From the NCBI RefSeq assembly GCF_006517625.1, contig NZ_VHQI01000013.1, positions 83,836 through 131,335 on the forward strand: a DNA stretch of 47,500 nt. The letters are read 5' to 3'. Shown here in pieces: positions 29,974 to 39,769 of this stretch. Each line of letters starts with the position of its first letter. Position 1 is the first letter of the stretch. The notes beneath the pieces were generated by a model that worked only from the letters and a program-made list of their open reading frames with translations, did no database searches and had not been told where the DNA came from. This DNA comes from Mixta tenebrionis (GTDB lineage Bacteria; Pseudomonadota; Gammaproteobacteria; Enterobacterales; Enterobacteriaceae). The position numbers were made by a program, and so were the translations under genes.

Positions 29974-30572
29974 TGTTTAACGTTGGCGGCGAACCACGCC
30001 GGAATAACGCGCGCATCGGTAACATGGACGGCGGTGATGCCAAGCTGGCGGGCCGCCTCAATATTTTCCGGATGATCGTCGAAGAAAATCGCCCGATCGG
30101 CGCTAACCCCTTCCTGTTCCAGAACATACTGATAAATACGCGCTTCCGGCTTACGCATTCCTGTCTCCTGGGAGAGATAGAGCTGATCCGCCGCCTGCCG
30201 CACCTGCGGATATTGGGAAGGCCAGTAGTCGCAGTGCAGACGGTTGGTATTGGAAAGGATAACCACACGTTCGCCACGGCGGCGAAGCTGCTGCATTATT
30301 TCGATAACCTCAGGACGCAGGCCGACAAAAATCGCCTGCCAGCCGGAAACAAACTGTTCATAGCTCAGCGCAATATCCAGCTCGGCGCAGAGGTTTGCCG
30401 CAAACTCTTCATCGCTAATCTCACCGCGCTCATGCCGTGCAAAGTTTTCCCCCATCTGAAAGCGGCTTTTCAACAGCGCTAACGGGACACGGCTCAGATC
30501 GCTCCAGACGCCCAGCACCCGGCTGAAATCGATATCTACAACGACATTACCTAAATCAAAGATATACAGCAT
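29970..30572 (-). CDS. yihX: Alpha-D-glucose-1-phosphate phosphatase YihX
   Basis: 200-residue HAD-superfamily phosphatase (class I cap) that hydrolyses alpha-glucose 1-phosphate. It has the nucleophile motif [11 protein letters not shown] (5-15), motif II LSNTN, the MRKPEARIY lysine motif and motif [14 protein letters not shown]. The ATG at 30572 is preceded by AGGAGATG at good spacing and gives the E. coli start [10 protein letters not shown]. An upstream frame (to 30605) adds residues not seen in the family. It is the first gene of the yihX-yihY-dtd-fabY cluster. Confidence 0.95.
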   Translation of the reverse strand: MLYIFDLGNVVVDIDFSRVLGVWSDLSRVPLALLKSRFQMGENFARHERGEISDEEFAANLCAELDIALSYEQFVSGWQAIFVGLRPEVIEIMQQLRRRGERVVILSNTNRLHCDYWPSQYPQVRQAADQLYLSQETGMRKPEARIYQYVLEQEGVSADRAIFFDDHPENIEAARQLGITAVHVTDARVIPAWFAANVKQ

Positions 30573-30705
30573 GGTCATCTCCTTTTGTCCCGTTGAGCTA
30601 TTCACTCTAACGATAAAACGGCAGGCTGAACAGGGTATGACGCAAAGGATAAAGAAATCAGAACGGGGTTTCAGGCGGGAAAGCGGTACGTTTTAATGTG
30701 CGGAG

Positions 30706-30731
30706 AAAAAAATGGCCCCTTGCGGGGCCAT
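30706..30731 (-). terminator. Intrinsic terminator after typA
   Basis: Minus-strand ATGGCCCC-GCAA-GGGGCCAT followed by a run of T. It begins 33 bases after the typA stop. Confidence 0.92.
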
Positions 30732-30763
30732 ATTACAGCGTTAGCTTACGGGCTGGCGTAACG

Positions 30764-32587
30764 TTATACGTCTTTGCTGCCGCGCGCCGCGCGCTTACGA
30801 TCGTTTTCCGTCAGGTAACGTTTACGAATACGTACCGAGGTCGGCGTCACTTCCACCAGTTCATCATCATCGATAAACTCGATCGCCTGCTCCAGCGTCA
30901 TCTTGATCGGCGGAACCAGCGTCGTCGCTTCATCCGTACCAGAGGCACGCATGTTGGTCAGCTTCTTACCGGTCAGGCAGTTTACGGTCAGGTCGTTAGA
31001 ACGGCTGTGGATACCGATAATCTGGCCTTCATACACTTCCGCGCCGTGACCCAGGAACAGCTTGCCGCGATCCTGCAGGCCGAAAAGCGCAAAGGCAACC
31101 GCTTTGCCCTGACCGTTGGAGATCAGCACGCCGTTCTGGCGCTGGCCCACTTCGCCCGGACGCACGTCGTCGTAGTGGCTGAAGGTAGAGTAAAGCAGAC
31201 CGGTACCGGAGGTCATGGTCATAAATTCGTTACGGAAGCCGATCAGACCACGGCTTGGGATTACGTAATCCAGACGCACGCGGCCCTTACCATCCGGGTC
31301 CATGTTTTTCAGATCGCCTTTACGTTCGCCCATCGCCTGCATCACCGCGCCCTGATGCTGTTCTTCAATATCCAGCGTCACGTTTTCGAACGGTTCCTGC
31401 TTACGGCCATCCACTTCACGGAAGATAACTTTCGGGCGGGATACCGCCAGCTCAAAGCCTTCACGACGCATGTTTTCGATCAGGACAGAGAGGTGCAGCT
31501 CACCGCGCCCGGATACGCGGAAAGCATCCGCATCTTCGGTTTCTTCCACGCGCAGCGCAACGTTGTGCACCAGCTCTTTCTTCAGACGCTCCAGGATCTG
31601 GCGCGACGTGACGTATTTACCTTCTTTACCGCAGAACGGCGAGGTATTAACGTTGAAGAACATGGTAACGGTCGGCTCATCGACGCTCAGCGCCGGCAGC
31701 GCTTCAACATTTTGCGGATCGCAAATGGTATCGGAGATATTCAGCTCGCCCAGACCGGTGATGGCGATGATATCGCCCGCTTCAGCCAGGTCAGTATCGA
31801 TACGCTCCAGGCCGAGGTGACCCAGCACCTTGCCCACTTTTGCGTTACGCGTTTTACCTTCGCTGTCGATAACCGTAACCTGCTGGTTCGGCTTCACTTT
31901 ACCGCGTTTGATACGGCCAATGCCGATCACGCCGAGATAGTTGTTGTAGTCCAGCTGAGAGATTTGCATCTGCAGCGGGCCGTCCAGGTCGACGCTCGGC
32001 GCCGGTACGTGGTCGACAATCGCCTGATAAAGCGGCGTCATGTCGGCGGCCATATCGCTATGGTCAGCGCCGGCGATGCCCTGCAGCGCAGAAGCATAAA
32101 TAATCGGGAAATCAAGCTGCTCGTCAGTAGCGTCAAGATTAACGAACAGGTCAAACACCTGATCGACAACCCAGTCAGGACGCGCGCCAGGACGGTCGAT
32201 TTTGTTGATAACCACGATCGGTTTCAGACCATGAGCAAAAGCTTTTTTGGTCACGAAACGCGTTTGCGGCATGGGGCCGTCCATCGCATCGACAACCAGC
32301 AGCACTGAATCAACCATGGACATTACGCGCTCAACTTCGCCGCCGAAGTCGGCGTGTCCGGGAGTATCAACGATGTTGATACGATAGTCGTTCCATTTGA
32401 TGGCGGTATTTTTCGCGAGGATGGTAATCCCACGCTCTTTCTCCAAATCGTTGGAGTCCATTACACGCTCGGTTGCTTCAGTACGGGCATCAAAAGTACC
32501 GGACTGTTGCAACAGTTTATCAACCAGGGTGGTTTTCCCATGGTCAACGTGCGCAATAATGGCGATGTTACGCAAATTTTCGATCAC
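30764..32587 (-). CDS. typA: Ribosome-dependent GTPase TypA/BipA
   Basis: 607-residue translational GTPase related to EF-G and LepA, which helps 50S assembly and growth at low temperature or under stress. G1 AHVDHGKTT (12-20), G3 DTPGHADF and G4 NKIDRP are all present. The EF-G-like domains III and V follow, then the unique C-terminal domain (about 485-600) with [19 protein letters not shown]. It is divergent from glnA across a 435-base control region, the same layout as in E. coli. Confidence 0.98.
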   Translation of the reverse strand: MIENLRNIAIIAHVDHGKTTLVDKLLQQSGTFDARTEATERVMDSNDLEKERGITILAKNTAIKWNDYRINIVDTPGHADFGGEVERVMSMVDSVLLVVDAMDGPMPQTRFVTKKAFAHGLKPIVVINKIDRPGARPDWVVDQVFDLFVNLDATDEQLDFPIIYASALQGIAGADHSDMAADMTPLYQAIVDHVPAPSVDLDGPLQMQISQLDYNNYLGVIGIGRIKRGKVKPNQQVTVIDSEGKTRNAKVGKVLGHLGLERIDTDLAEAGDIIAITGLGELNISDTICDPQNVEALPALSVDEPTVTMFFNVNTSPFCGKEGKYVTSRQILERLKKELVHNVALRVEETEDADAFRVSGRGELHLSVLIENMRREGFELAVSRPKVIFREVDGRKQEPFENVTLDIEEQHQGAVMQAMGERKGDLKNMDPDGKGRVRLDYVIPSRGLIGFRNEFMTMTSGTGLLYSTFSHYDDVRPGEVGQRQNGVLISNGQGKAVAFALFGLQDRGKLFLGHGAEVYEGQIIGIHSRSNDLTVNCLTGKKLTNMRASGTDEATTLVPPIKMTLEQAIEFIDDDELVEVTPTSVRIRKRYLTENDRKRAARGSKDV

Positions 32588-32619
32588 AGCTTTGCCTCAG
32601 GCATTAGAAATAGCGCGCT

Positions 32620-32648
32620 ATTGTACACGGATTAATCGAAGGACTGAA
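32620..32648 (-). promoter_or_regulatory. Possible typA promoter
   Basis: TTCAGT (32648-32643) and TACAAT (32625-32620) on the minus strand with a 17-base spacer lie 33 bases upstream of typA. The -35 is a modest match. Confidence 0.4.
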
Positions 32649-32734
32649 CAGGATCACAAATATCAAAGAAAGAATGCTTCAGGGCTTGCTTCAGACATCA
32701 CTTTCAGTGCAAAAAATGCACCTGATTGACCAGA

Positions 32735-32782
32735 TGCACCATAACGGTGCTTTAAATCAGCTCATTTGCACTATAATGGTGC
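32735..32782 (+). promoter_or_regulatory. Paired NtrC enhancer sites of glnA
   Basis: TGCACCATAACGGTGC (32735-32750) and TGCACTATAATGGTGC (32767-32782) match the NtrC consensus TGCACYN5GGTGCA. Their centres are 32 bases apart, about three helical turns, and lie about 141 and 109 bases upstream of the predicted glnAp2 start. These are the E. coli positions. Weaker half-sites are seen at 32717 (TGCACC) and 32796-32802 (TGGTGCA). Confidence 0.9.
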
Positions 32783-32856
32783 GCGACATCCATCATGGTG
32801 CATCTCTCTTTCGTCGAGAACATGCATCATAGCGCTTTTTAGGCCAAATAAAAAAG

Positions 32857-32872
32857 TTGGCACAAAATTCGC
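32857..32872 (+). promoter_or_regulatory. Sigma-54 promoter glnAp2
   Basis: TTGGCACAAAATTCGC has the invariant GG (32859-32860) and GC (32871-32872) 12 bases apart, and differs from E. coli glnAp2 only in the spacer. It should be opened by phosphorylated NtrC bound upstream when nitrogen is limiting. The start is expected near 32884, leaving a leader of about 140 bases. Confidence 0.9.
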
Positions 32873-33022
32873 TTTAATTTACTCAGGTAAAAACCACGTT
32901 TTCCACAACGGTTGATAGCTTGTCCGAGTACTTTGTTGCCGGCTGTACGCCCGACTTTACGCGTCTGGCAGGATGAAGTTCTCTCACCACGACGACAACG
33001 ACAATGATCAGGAGAGTTGAGT

Positions 33023-34432
33023 ATGTCCGCTGAACACGTTCTTTCGATGATGAATGAACATGAAGTTAAGTTTGTTGATCTGCGCTTCACCGACACCAAA
33101 GGTAAAGAACAGCACGTAACCATTCCTGCCCATCAGGTCAACGCAGACTTCTTTGAAGAAGGCAAAATGTTTGACGGCTCCTCTATCGGCGGCTGGAAAG
33201 GCATCAACGAATCAGACATGGTACTGATGCCGGACCCGACTACCGCAGTGCTGGATCCGTTCTACGAAGATTCAACGCTTATCATCCGTTGCGACATCCT
33301 TGAGCCAGGCACCATGCAGGGCTACGACCGCGATCCGCGCTCTATTGCTAAACGCGCAGAAGATTTCCTGCGTTCTTCCGGCATCGCCGATACCGTGCTG
33401 TTTGGCCCGGAGCCGGAATTCTTCCTGTTCGACGACATTCGTTTCGGCAGCAGCACTTCCGGCTCGCACGTCGCTATTGATGATATCGAAGCGGCATGGA
33501 ACACCGGCAAAGAGTATGAAGGCGGCAACAAAGGCCACCGTCCGGGTCTGAAAGGCGGCTACTTCCCGGTTCCGCCGGTTGATTCCGCGCAGGATATCCG
33601 TTCCGCGATGTGTCTGACTATGGAGCAGATGGGCCTGGTGGTGGAAGCGCATCACCACGAAGTGGCTACCGCTGGTCAGAACGAAGTGGCTACCCGCTTC
33701 AACACCATGGTGAAGAAAGCGGACGAAATCCAGATCTACAAATATGTCGTGCACAACGTCGCGCACGCCTGGGGCAAAACCGCTACCTTTATGCCGAAAC
33801 CGATGTTTGGCGATAACGGCTCCGGTATGCACTGCCATATGTCCCTGTCCAAAGGCGGCACTAACCTGTTCGCTGGCGACAAGTACGGCGGCCTCTCTGA
33901 AATGGCGCTGTTCTATATCGGCGGCGTAATTAAACATGCGAAAGCGATTAACGCCCTGGCTAACCCTACCACCAACTCTTACAAACGTCTGGTTCCGGGT
34001 TATGAAGCGCCGGTTATGCTGGCTTACTCGGCGCGTAACCGCTCCGCCTCTATCCGTATTCCGGTAGTCGCCAGTCCGAAAGCGCGTCGTATCGAAGCGC
34101 GCTTCCCGGATCCGGCCGCTAACCCGTACCTGGCGTTCGCCGCGCTGCTGATGGCTGGCCTGGACGGCATCATCAACAAAATCCACCCTGGCGATGCGAT
34201 GGATAAAAACCTCTATGACCTGCCGCCGGAAGAAGAGGCAGAGATTCCAAAAGTAGCGGCCTCGCTGGAAGAAGCGCTGGATGCGCTGAACGAAGATCGT
34301 GAATTCCTGACCCGCGGCGGCGTCTTCACCGACGATGCTATCAATGCCTATATCGAACTGCGCAAGTCTGAAATGGAACGTGTACGTATGACGCCGCATC
34401 CGGTTGAGTTCGAGCTCTACTACAGCGTCTAA
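33023..34432 (+). CDS. glnA: Glutamine synthetase (type I)
   Basis: Makes glutamine from glutamate, ammonia and ATP as a dodecamer. The 469-residue product has the N-terminal beta-grasp domain, the [10 protein letters not shown] latch, the catalytic [11 protein letters not shown] segment, the [12 protein letters not shown]-site region and [17 protein letters not shown]. The adenylylation tyrosine lies in [10 protein letters not shown] near residue 398, so control by GlnE is expected. I chose the ATG at 33023, with GGAGAG upstream; a TTG two codons earlier is unlikely. First gene of glnALG. Confidence 0.98.
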   Translation: MSAEHVLSMMNEHEVKFVDLRFTDTKGKEQHVTIPAHQVNADFFEEGKMFDGSSIGGWKGINESDMVLMPDPTTAVLDPFYEDSTLIIRCDILEPGTMQGYDRDPRSIAKRAEDFLRSSGIADTVLFGPEPEFFLFDDIRFGSSTSGSHVAIDDIEAAWNTGKEYEGGNKGHRPGLKGGYFPVPPVDSAQDIRSAMCLTMEQMGLVVEAHHHEVATAGQNEVATRFNTMVKKADEIQIYKYVVHNVAHAWGKTATFMPKPMFGDNGSGMHCHMSLSKGGTNLFAGDKYGGLSEMALFYIGGVIKHAKAINALANPTTNSYKRLVPGYEAPVMLAYSARNRSASIRIPVVASPKARRIEARFPDPAANPYLAFAALLMAGLDGIINKIHPGDAMDKNLYDLPPEEEAEIPKVAASLEEALDALNEDREFLTRGGVFTDDAINAYIELRKSEMERVRMTPHPVEFELYYSV

Positions 34433-34465
34433 CTGATTTGAGTTGTTGTTGCCGTGGAAACTTTC

Positions 34466-34490
34466 AGCCCATCTTCGGATGGGCTTTTTT
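34466..34490 (+). terminator. Terminator between glnA and glnL
   Basis: AGCCCATC-TTCG-GATGGGCT followed by TTTTT begins 34 bases after the glnA stop. As in E. coli, partial read-through would give low NtrB/NtrC relative to glutamine synthetase. Confidence 0.9.
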
Positions 34491-34541
34491 CTCCGCATCT
34501 CCACCGGCCGGGATATCGCGTTATCAAACCTGAAACTATAA

Positions 34542-34558
34542 TGCACTAAAACGGTGCA
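34542..34558 (+). promoter_or_regulatory. NtrC operator at glnL
   Basis: TGCACTAAAACGGTGCA is a near-perfect NtrC dyad ending 12 bases before the glnL ATG. In E. coli the equivalent site lets NtrC repress glnLp, limiting its own synthesis when nitrogen is plentiful. Confidence 0.85.
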
Positions 34559-34570
34559 GGAGAACGCTGT

Positions 34571-35620
34571 ATGGCAACTGGCCTGCTGCCCGATGCTGGG
34601 CAGATTCTCAACTCCCTGATCAACGCTATTCTGCTGGTTGATAATCAACTGGTCATTCACTACGCCAATCCGGCTGCGCAGCAGCTGCTGGCGCAAAGTT
34701 CGCGCAAGCTGTTCGGCACGCCGCTGCCGGAGCTGACGGGCTATTTTTCGCTGAATATCGCCGTGATGCAGGAAAGCCTGGCCGCAGGTCAGGGCTTTAC
34801 CGACAGCGAGGTAACGCTGGTGGTGGATGGACGCGCCCATATTATGTCGCTGACCGCACAGCGCCTGCCTGACGGCCTGATTCTGCTGGAGATGGCGCCG
34901 ATGGATAACCAGCGCCGCCTTAGCCAGGAACAGATTCAGCACGCACAGCAGGTCGCCGCCCGCGATCTGGTGCGCGGGCTGGCGCACGAGATTAAAAATC
35001 CGCTCGGCGGCCTGCGCGGCGCGGCGCAGCTGCTGGCGAAAGCCCTGCCCGACCCGGCCCTGACGGAATATACCAAAGTGATTATCGAACAGGCCGATCG
35101 CCTGCGTAACCTGGTCGATCGCCTGCTAGGCCCGCAGCAGCCGGGAATGCACGTAACGCAGAGTATTCATCAGGTAGCGGAGCGCGTGGTAAGCCTGGTC
35201 AATATGGAGCTGCCATCCAATGTTACGCTGGTGCGCGACTACGATCCCAGCCTGCCGGAGCTGCCGCACGATCCCGACCAGATAGAGCAGGTTTTACTGA
35301 ACGTGGTGCGCAATGCGCTACAGGCGCTGGGCGAAGCGGGCGGCACCATTATGCTACGTACCCGCACCGCCTTTCAGCTGACGCTGCACGGCGTACGCTA
35401 TCGTCTGGTGGCGCGCATTGATGTGGTGGATGACGGGCCGGGCATTCCTGCTCAGCTACAGGATACGCTGTTTTATCCCATGGTCAGCGGACGAGAAGGC
35501 GGCACCGGGCTGGGCCTTTCTATTGCCCGCAGCCTGCTCGATCAGCATTCGGGAAAAATAGAATTCAGCAGCTGGCCCGGCCATACCGAATTTTCCATTT
35601 ACCTGCCTATTCGCCAGTGA
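34571..35620 (+). CDS. glnL: Nitrogen sensor histidine kinase NtrB
   Basis: 349-residue cytoplasmic sensor kinase/phosphatase that sets the phosphorylation of NtrC in response to the PII protein. A PAS domain (about 8-115) is followed by the dimerisation/phosphoacceptor helix with H139 in [20 protein letters not shown]. The ATPase domain has the N box [11 protein letters not shown]1 VVDDGPGIP and G2 [13 protein letters not shown]. No membrane segments are present. It is followed seven bases later by glnG. Confidence 0.97.
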   Translation: MATGLLPDAGQILNSLINAILLVDNQLVIHYANPAAQQLLAQSSRKLFGTPLPELTGYFSLNIAVMQESLAAGQGFTDSEVTLVVDGRAHIMSLTAQRLPDGLILLEMAPMDNQRRLSQEQIQHAQQVAARDLVRGLAHEIKNPLGGLRGAAQLLAKALPDPALTEYTKVIIEQADRLRNLVDRLLGPQQPGMHVTQSIHQVAERVVSLVNMELPSNVTLVRDYDPSLPELPHDPDQIEQVLLNVVRNALQALGEAGGTIMLRTRTAFQLTLHGVRYRLVARIDVVDDGPGIPAQLQDTLFYPMVSGREGGTGLGLSIARSLLDQHSGKIEFSSWPGHTEFSIYLPIRQ

Positions 35621-35627
35621 GGTTTCT

Positions 35628-37037
35628 ATGCAACGAGGGATAGTTTGGATCGTCGATGACGATAGCTCCATCCGCTGGGTGCTTGAACGCGCACTGACCG
35701 GAGCTGGTTTAAGCTGCACGACCTTTGAAAGCGGCAATGCGGTGCTGGAAGCGCTCGCCAGCAAAACCCCAGACGTTTTACTGTCAGATATTCGTATGCC
35801 CGGCATGGATGGCCTGGCGCTGTTAAAGCAGATTAAGCAGCGTCATCCCATGCTGCCGGTAATTATTATGACGGCGCACTCCGATCTGGATGCCGCCGTC
35901 AGCGCCTATCAGCAGGGCGCTTTTGATTATCTGCCCAAGCCTTTTGATATTGATGAGGCCGTTGCGCTGGTGGATCGCGCCATCAGCCATTATCAGGAGC
36001 AGCAGCAGCCGCGTGACAGGCCGGTTAACGGCCCCACTACCGATATTATCGGCGAAGCGCCGGCGATGCAGGATGTGTTTCGTATTATTGGCCGCCTTTC
36101 ACGCTCTTCCATTAGCGTGCTGATTAACGGCGAATCCGGTACCGGCAAGGAACTGGTAGCACATGCGCTGCATCGCCACAGTCCGCGCGCCAGGGCGCCG
36201 TTTATCGCGCTGAATATGGCCGCTATTCCTAAAGATCTCATCGAGTCCGAGCTGTTCGGCCATGAAAAAGGCGCTTTTACCGGGGCTAATCAGGTTCGCC
36301 AGGGGCGCTTTGAGCAGGCGGACGGCGGCACGCTGTTTCTGGATGAAATTGGCGATATGCCGCTGGACGTGCAGACGCGGCTGCTGCGCGTGCTGGCCGA
36401 CGGGCAATTTTATCGCGTCGGCGGCTATGCGCCGGTAAAGGTAGATGTGCGTATTATCGCCGCCACCCATCAGAACCTGGAAAAGCGCGTCCAGGAAGGT
36501 AAATTCAGGGAAGATCTGTTTCACCGCCTGAACGTGATTCGCGTGCACCTGCCGCCGCTGCGCGAGCGTCGGGAGGATATTCCGCGCCTGGCGCGCTATT
36601 TTCTGCAGGTCGCCGCGCGCGAGCTGGGCGTCGAGGCCAAAATTCTGCATCCTGAAGCCGAAGCGGCGCTGACGCGGCTGCGCTGGTCAGGCAACGTGCG
36701 TCAGCTGGAGAATACCTGTCGCTGGCTGACGGTAATGGCCGCGGGACAAGAGGTGCTGATTCAGGATCTGCCGCCGGAGCTGTTTGAAAGCGTCAGCAGC
36801 GATCCGGCTGGAGAGTCGCTGCCGGACAGCTGGGCAACGCTGCTTGCGCAGTGGGCCGATCGAGCGCTGCGTTCCGGCCATCAGGATCTGCTGTCGGAAG
36901 CGCAGCCGGAGCTGGAGCGCACCCTGCTCACTACCGCCCTGCGTCATACGCAGGGCCATAAACAGGAGGCGGCGCGCCTGCTCGGCTGGGGACGTAATAC
37001 GCTGACGCGGAAACTGAAAGAGCTGGGTATGGAATAA
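35628..37037 (+). CDS. glnG: Nitrogen response regulator NtrC
   Basis: 469-residue sigma-54-dependent activator of nitrogen-limitation genes. The receiver domain (1-120) has the phosphoacceptor D54 in [12 protein letters not shown] and acidic pocket D10-D12. The AAA+ domain (about 140-380) shows Walker A GESGTGKE, the sigma-54-contacting GAFTGA loop, and Walker [14 protein letters not shown]. The C-terminal Fis-type helix-turn-helix (about 425-469) has [20 protein letters not shown]. Its binding sites are visible upstream of glnA and glnL in this window. Confidence 0.98.
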   Translation: MQRGIVWIVDDDSSIRWVLERALTGAGLSCTTFESGNAVLEALASKTPDVLLSDIRMPGMDGLALLKQIKQRHPMLPVIIMTAHSDLDAAVSAYQQGAFDYLPKPFDIDEAVALVDRAISHYQEQQQPRDRPVNGPTTDIIGEAPAMQDVFRIIGRLSRSSISVLINGESGTGKELVAHALHRHSPRARAPFIALNMAAIPKDLIESELFGHEKGAFTGANQVRQGRFEQADGGTLFLDEIGDMPLDVQTRLLRVLADGQFYRVGGYAPVKVDVRIIAATHQNLEKRVQEGKFREDLFHRLNVIRVHLPPLRERREDIPRLARYFLQVAARELGVEAKILHPEAEAALTRLRWSGNVRQLENTCRWLTVMAAGQEVLIQDLPPELFESVSSDPAGESLPDSWATLLAQWADRALRSGHQDLLSEAQPELERTLLTTALRHTQGHKQEAARLLGWGRNTLTRKLKELGME

Positions 37038-37144
37038 GCCAGAGCAGATCAAAAAAGGTTATTTATTGCGCAAATTTAGTAGCATTACGCTTTACACGCC
37101 GGCGCCGTTCAGTATTATTTTGTGCGGTTATCCGGAGGTTTATT

Positions 37145-37267
37145 ATGTTTGAATCACTGATGCATTTGGTCTCGCAAGGCGCTGAAACCGGCGCCGCTTT
37201 CGGCCATTCGCCACAAACCGCGCTGGCGGCTGTGCTATGCGCCGTGATGCTTAATTTTTTCAGTTAG
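37145..37267 (+). CDS. yshB: Small protein YshB
   Basis: 40-residue protein starting MFESLMHLVSQGAETG, with a hydrophobic C-terminal half QTALAAVLCAVMLNFFS. It matches E. coli YshB (36 residues, also between glnG and hemN) in start, in HSPQT-x-AAVLCA and in the final FS, with a four-residue insertion in the middle. CGGAGG precedes the ATG at good spacing. Probably a single-pass inner-membrane small protein. YshB has been reported to matter for intracellular survival of Salmonella; its mechanism is not known. A terminator follows at once. Confidence 0.88.
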   Translation: MFESLMHLVSQGAETGAAFGHSPQTALAAVLCAVMLNFFS

Positions 37268-37270
37268 CAA

Positions 37271-37296
37271 AAAGGCCGGCGCATACCGGCCTTTTT
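37271..37296. terminator. Bidirectional terminator between yshB and hemN
   Basis: AAAGGCCGG-CGCATA-CCGGCCTTT with A run before and T run after. It lies between convergent yshB and hemN and can serve both. Confidence 0.92.
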
Positions 37297-37306
37297 GTTA
37301 CGCCGT

Positions 37307-38680
37307 CTAGATCACACGCGAGAACTGCTGCTGCCGGGCGCGCTGACGCATATAAACGTCAAAGCACATACAGATATTACGAATCAGCAGGCGTCCTTTA
37401 GGCGTTACCGTTAAGCCATCCGCAGCTATCTCCACCAGCCCGTCCGCCGCCAGCGGCGCGAGAAGCGCCAGGTCTTCGGCAAAGTACTCGGTGAACTTCA
37501 CGCCGCTTGCCGCTTCCGTCTCAGAGAAAGAAAGCGCGAAGTTGCAGATAAGCGACTTAATCACGTCACGCCGCAGGCAATCATCCGCGCTTAACGTCAG
37601 ACCGCGCCACAGAGCGTTGCCCTGCTGCTCCACGCTGGCGTAGTAGGCTTTCAGCTCTTTTTGATTCTGCGCGTAACAGTCGCCCAGCATGCTGATGGCG
37701 GATACGCCCATCCCCAGCAGATCGCTGTCGCCGTGGGTGGTATAACCCTGAAAATTGCGATGCAGTTTGCCCGCGCGCTGCGCCACAGCCAGCTCATCAT
37801 CCGGACGTGCGAAGTGATCCATCCCGATATACTGATAACCCTGCGCGGTCAGCGTGGCGATAGTTTGCTGTAAAATAACCAGCTTTTGCGCCGCTCCCGG
37901 CAGCTCCTCATCTTTAATTTTGCGCTGGGCGGCAAACAGCGTCGGCAGGTGCGCATAGTTAAACACGCTCAGGCGATCGGGTTGCAGCTGCGCAACTTTT
38001 TCCAGGGTATAGGCGAAGCTTTCCGGCGTCTGCATCGGCAGACCATAGATCAGATCGATATTGCTGGAGGTAAAGCCCAGCTCGCGCGCGCGCGCAATCA
38101 GGGCAAAGATAAATGCTTCGTCCTGAACCCGGTTCACCCGCTCCTGCACCACTTTATTAAAATCCTGCACCCCCATGCTCAGGCGGTTAAAGCCCAGAGA
38201 TCGCAGGTGATCGAGCACGTCCAGCTCTAATTCGCGCGGATCGATCTCAATAGAGATTTCCGCCGCATCGCTGAAAGAGAAAGATTCACGCAGTATCGTC
38301 ATCAGCCGACTAAGTTGCGCTTTAGTCAGCCAGGTGGGCGTTCCGCCGCCCCAGTGCATTTGCATGACCTTGCGTTCGCTGAATAAGGCGGCGCGCTGGC
38401 GGATTTCCTGCTCCAGCACGTCAAGATAACGATCGCCCTTGTGCATCTGCCGGGTAACCTGTTTGTTACAGCCGCAGAAGTAGCAGAGACGATGGCAAAA
38501 CGGGATGTGAATATAGAGAGAAAGCGGGCGATCGGGATAGCGCCGGGCAGCCTGTTGAAATGCCGCCTCGCTCCAGCCCTCAGCGAACTCCAGCGCGGTG
38601 GGATAAGAGGTATAGCGCGGCCCGGCATAGTTATACTTTTCAATCAGGGCCTGATCCCACTCGGTTAACGGCAATGGCAT
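37307..38680 (-). CDS. hemN: Oxygen-independent coproporphyrinogen III dehydrogenase
   Basis: Radical-SAM enzyme that oxidatively decarboxylates coproporphyrinogen III to protoporphyrinogen IX without oxygen. The 457-residue product has the iron-sulfur motif C62-x3-C66-x2-C69 followed by C71 in FCHRLCYFCGCNK. Also present are the SAM-binding GGGTPTWL region and the C-terminal HemN domain. The ribosome site AAGGAG sits inside the last codons of the upstream 59-residue gene, so the two are probably translated together. Confidence 0.98.
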   Translation of the reverse strand: MPLPLTEWDQALIEKYNYAGPRYTSYPTALEFAEGWSEAAFQQAARRYPDRPLSLYIHIPFCHRLCYFCGCNKQVTRQMHKGDRYLDVLEQEIRQRAALFSERKVMQMHWGGGTPTWLTKAQLSRLMTILRESFSFSDAAEISIEIDPRELELDVLDHLRSLGFNRLSMGVQDFNKVVQERVNRVQDEAFIFALIARARELGFTSSNIDLIYGLPMQTPESFAYTLEKVAQLQPDRLSVFNYAHLPTLFAAQRKIKDEELPGAAQKLVILQQTIATLTAQGYQYIGMDHFARPDDELAVAQRAGKLHRNFQGYTTHGDSDLLGMGVSAISMLGDCYAQNQKELKAYYASVEQQGNALWRGLTLSADDCLRRDVIKSLICNFALSFSETEAASGVKFTEYFAEDLALLAPLAADGLVEIAADGLTVTPKGRLLIRNICMCFDVYMRQRARQQQFSRVI

Positions 38681-38682
38681 GT

Positions 38683-38862
38683 TTACTCCTTCCAGTTACG
38701 ACGCTTTACGGGCCGCGTCAGTGGCAAGGAGGCCTGGCGCTGCCGGTTAGCGGTAGCACGGCGCAGCCGGGATTTCAGCTGCGTCAGGCGGCGTAGTTTA
38801 ACAAACAGCCAAAACAGATAACACGCTAATAAAAATGCGATAATTGATCCAGGCCAAAACAT
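38683..38862 (-). CDS. Uncharacterised 59-residue single-pass membrane protein
   Basis: Not recognised as a named protein. From the ATG at 38862 it reads MFWPGSIIAFLLACYLFWLF and continues with VKLRR, giving one N-terminal membrane segment (about 4-22). A strongly basic cytoplasmic tail rich in Arg and Lys, ending KRRNWKE, follows, so the positive-inside rule predicts N-out/C-in. The stop lies two bases before the hemN ATG, and its last codons supply the hemN ribosome site. It follows yihI by 62 bases on the same strand. The frame, coupling and composition support a real gene; AGG about 12 bases before the start is a weak ribosome site. Confidence 0.7.
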   Translation of the reverse strand: MFWPGSIIAFLLACYLFWLFVKLRRLTQLKSRLRRATANRQRQASLPLTRPVKRRNWKE

Positions 38863-38924
38863 GATGGAATACCTGAACGGCGAGCCGCAGAGACGCGCTT
38901 TGGCCCGCTTTCTATAAGAGAGGC

Positions 38925-39434
38925 TTAACGCTCGCCTTTCAGCAGACGATACATATCCTCATCGGCTTCTTCATCCGTCTCATCATCCATGGCGATACCA
39001 AGCTGTTCCATTAACGCGTCGATACGATCAAGCGTTTGATCCAGCCATGCCTGCTCTTCCGCTGACAGCATATCGTTGTTTTCCAGACGATCCAGCAGCG
39101 CATCAAGACGCTCATCGTTCTCCAGCATCGCCAGCTCATCTTCCGGGCTCATCAGCGGTTTTTGCTCAACGGGCGCTTTTTTCACCGGCGTAGCGACAAC
39201 GGCTTGCTCTTTCAACAGCGGAACCGGCTTTTTGCTGCCGATACGCGGATCTTTGTCCTTGCTGGCGTTTCCTTTGCCGCTTTGCTGAGCCACGGGATTG
39301 GCGCGGCTTCCTGCCGCATGGCCGCGACGCTTTTTATCGCGTTTGCGATCGCGCGCTTCCTGATTCTGCTCTTCCCGCGCCTTACGTTTTACTTTCGGTG
39401 CCGTGCTGGTCTGCGGCTTACGTGCAGGTTTCAT
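38925..39434 (-). CDS. yihI: Der GTPase-activating protein YihI
   Basis: 169-residue activator of the ribosome-assembly GTPase Der. The N-terminal half is very basic and likely disordered, with [20 protein letters not shown] near 25-45, then [13 protein letters not shown]. The C-terminal half is acidic and helical ([20 protein letters not shown] and [20 protein letters not shown]), ending in an acidic tail with [11 protein letters not shown] preceding ATG (39437) would add one Met. It is downstream of csrC, as in E. coli. Confidence 0.95.
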   Translation of the reverse strand: MKPARKPQTSTAPKVKRKAREEQNQEARDRKRDKKRRGHAAGSRANPVAQQSGKGNASKDKDPRIGSKKPVPLLKEQAVVATPVKKAPVEQKPLMSPEDELAMLENDERLDALLDRLENNDMLSAEEQAWLDQTLDRIDALMEQLGIAMDDETDEEADEDMYRLLKGER

Positions 39435-39501
39435 CATCTTTTATCCGGTTTTTTTTCTTTAGTATAGAATTGCGGCGGAATCTAGCAGAAAGCGCGCAAA
39501 G

Positions 39502-39734
39502 AAAAAAGGCGACAGGTCACCCTGTCGCCTTTTTTCGTACCTTCCATAGAAGGACAACTTTCCTTAAAGTCCGTTTTTGCAAACAACGTCCCGGTTTTTC
39601 CCTTTGCCTTTCGCTCTCTCCTGAGCAATTCCCTATCCCTGTCGGCACATTCCTTCGTACCCTGTCCTGATTCCCGCTCCGCTTTTCCCTGAGATCCCTG
39701 AGCGCTTCATCCTGAAGCAAGCTATCCGAACTCT
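39502..39734 (-). ncRNA. csrC: CsrC regulatory RNA (CsrA antagonist)
   Basis: On the minus strand between engB and yihI, the E. coli csrC position, lies a roughly 230-base stretch with 16 GGA triplets. Many are in AGGGA or CAGGA contexts, the CsrA-binding signature. It ends in the terminator AGGCGACAG-GGTGAC-CTGTCGCCT plus T run (39502-39530), nearly identical in stem to that of E. coli CsrC. The RNA is expected to sequester CsrA and so relieve its control of carbon storage, motility and biofilm mRNAs. The 5' end is placed from the promoter and is approximate. Confidence 0.88.
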
Positions 39735-39741
39735 GGGAATT

Positions 39742-39769
39742 ACTTTAGCCGAAACAGGAAAAGTCACAA
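39742..39769 (-). promoter_or_regulatory. Probable csrC promoter
   Basis: TTGTGA (39769-39764), a 16-base spacer and TAAAGT (39747-39742) on the minus strand. About 160 bases upstream of the predicted start, TGTAAG (39899-39894, minus strand) could be half of a UvrY/GacA box, the activator of csrB/csrC in E. coli. The other half is not clear. Confidence 0.5.

Noticed and set aside
30698-32308. 536-codon open frame on the plus strand
   Set aside because: Entirely antisense to typA, an unmistakable conserved gene. Its protein has no recognisable features and reflects codon bias of the real gene.
33272-34987. 571-codon open frame on the minus strand
   Set aside because: Antisense to glnA and the start of glnL; a composition artefact.
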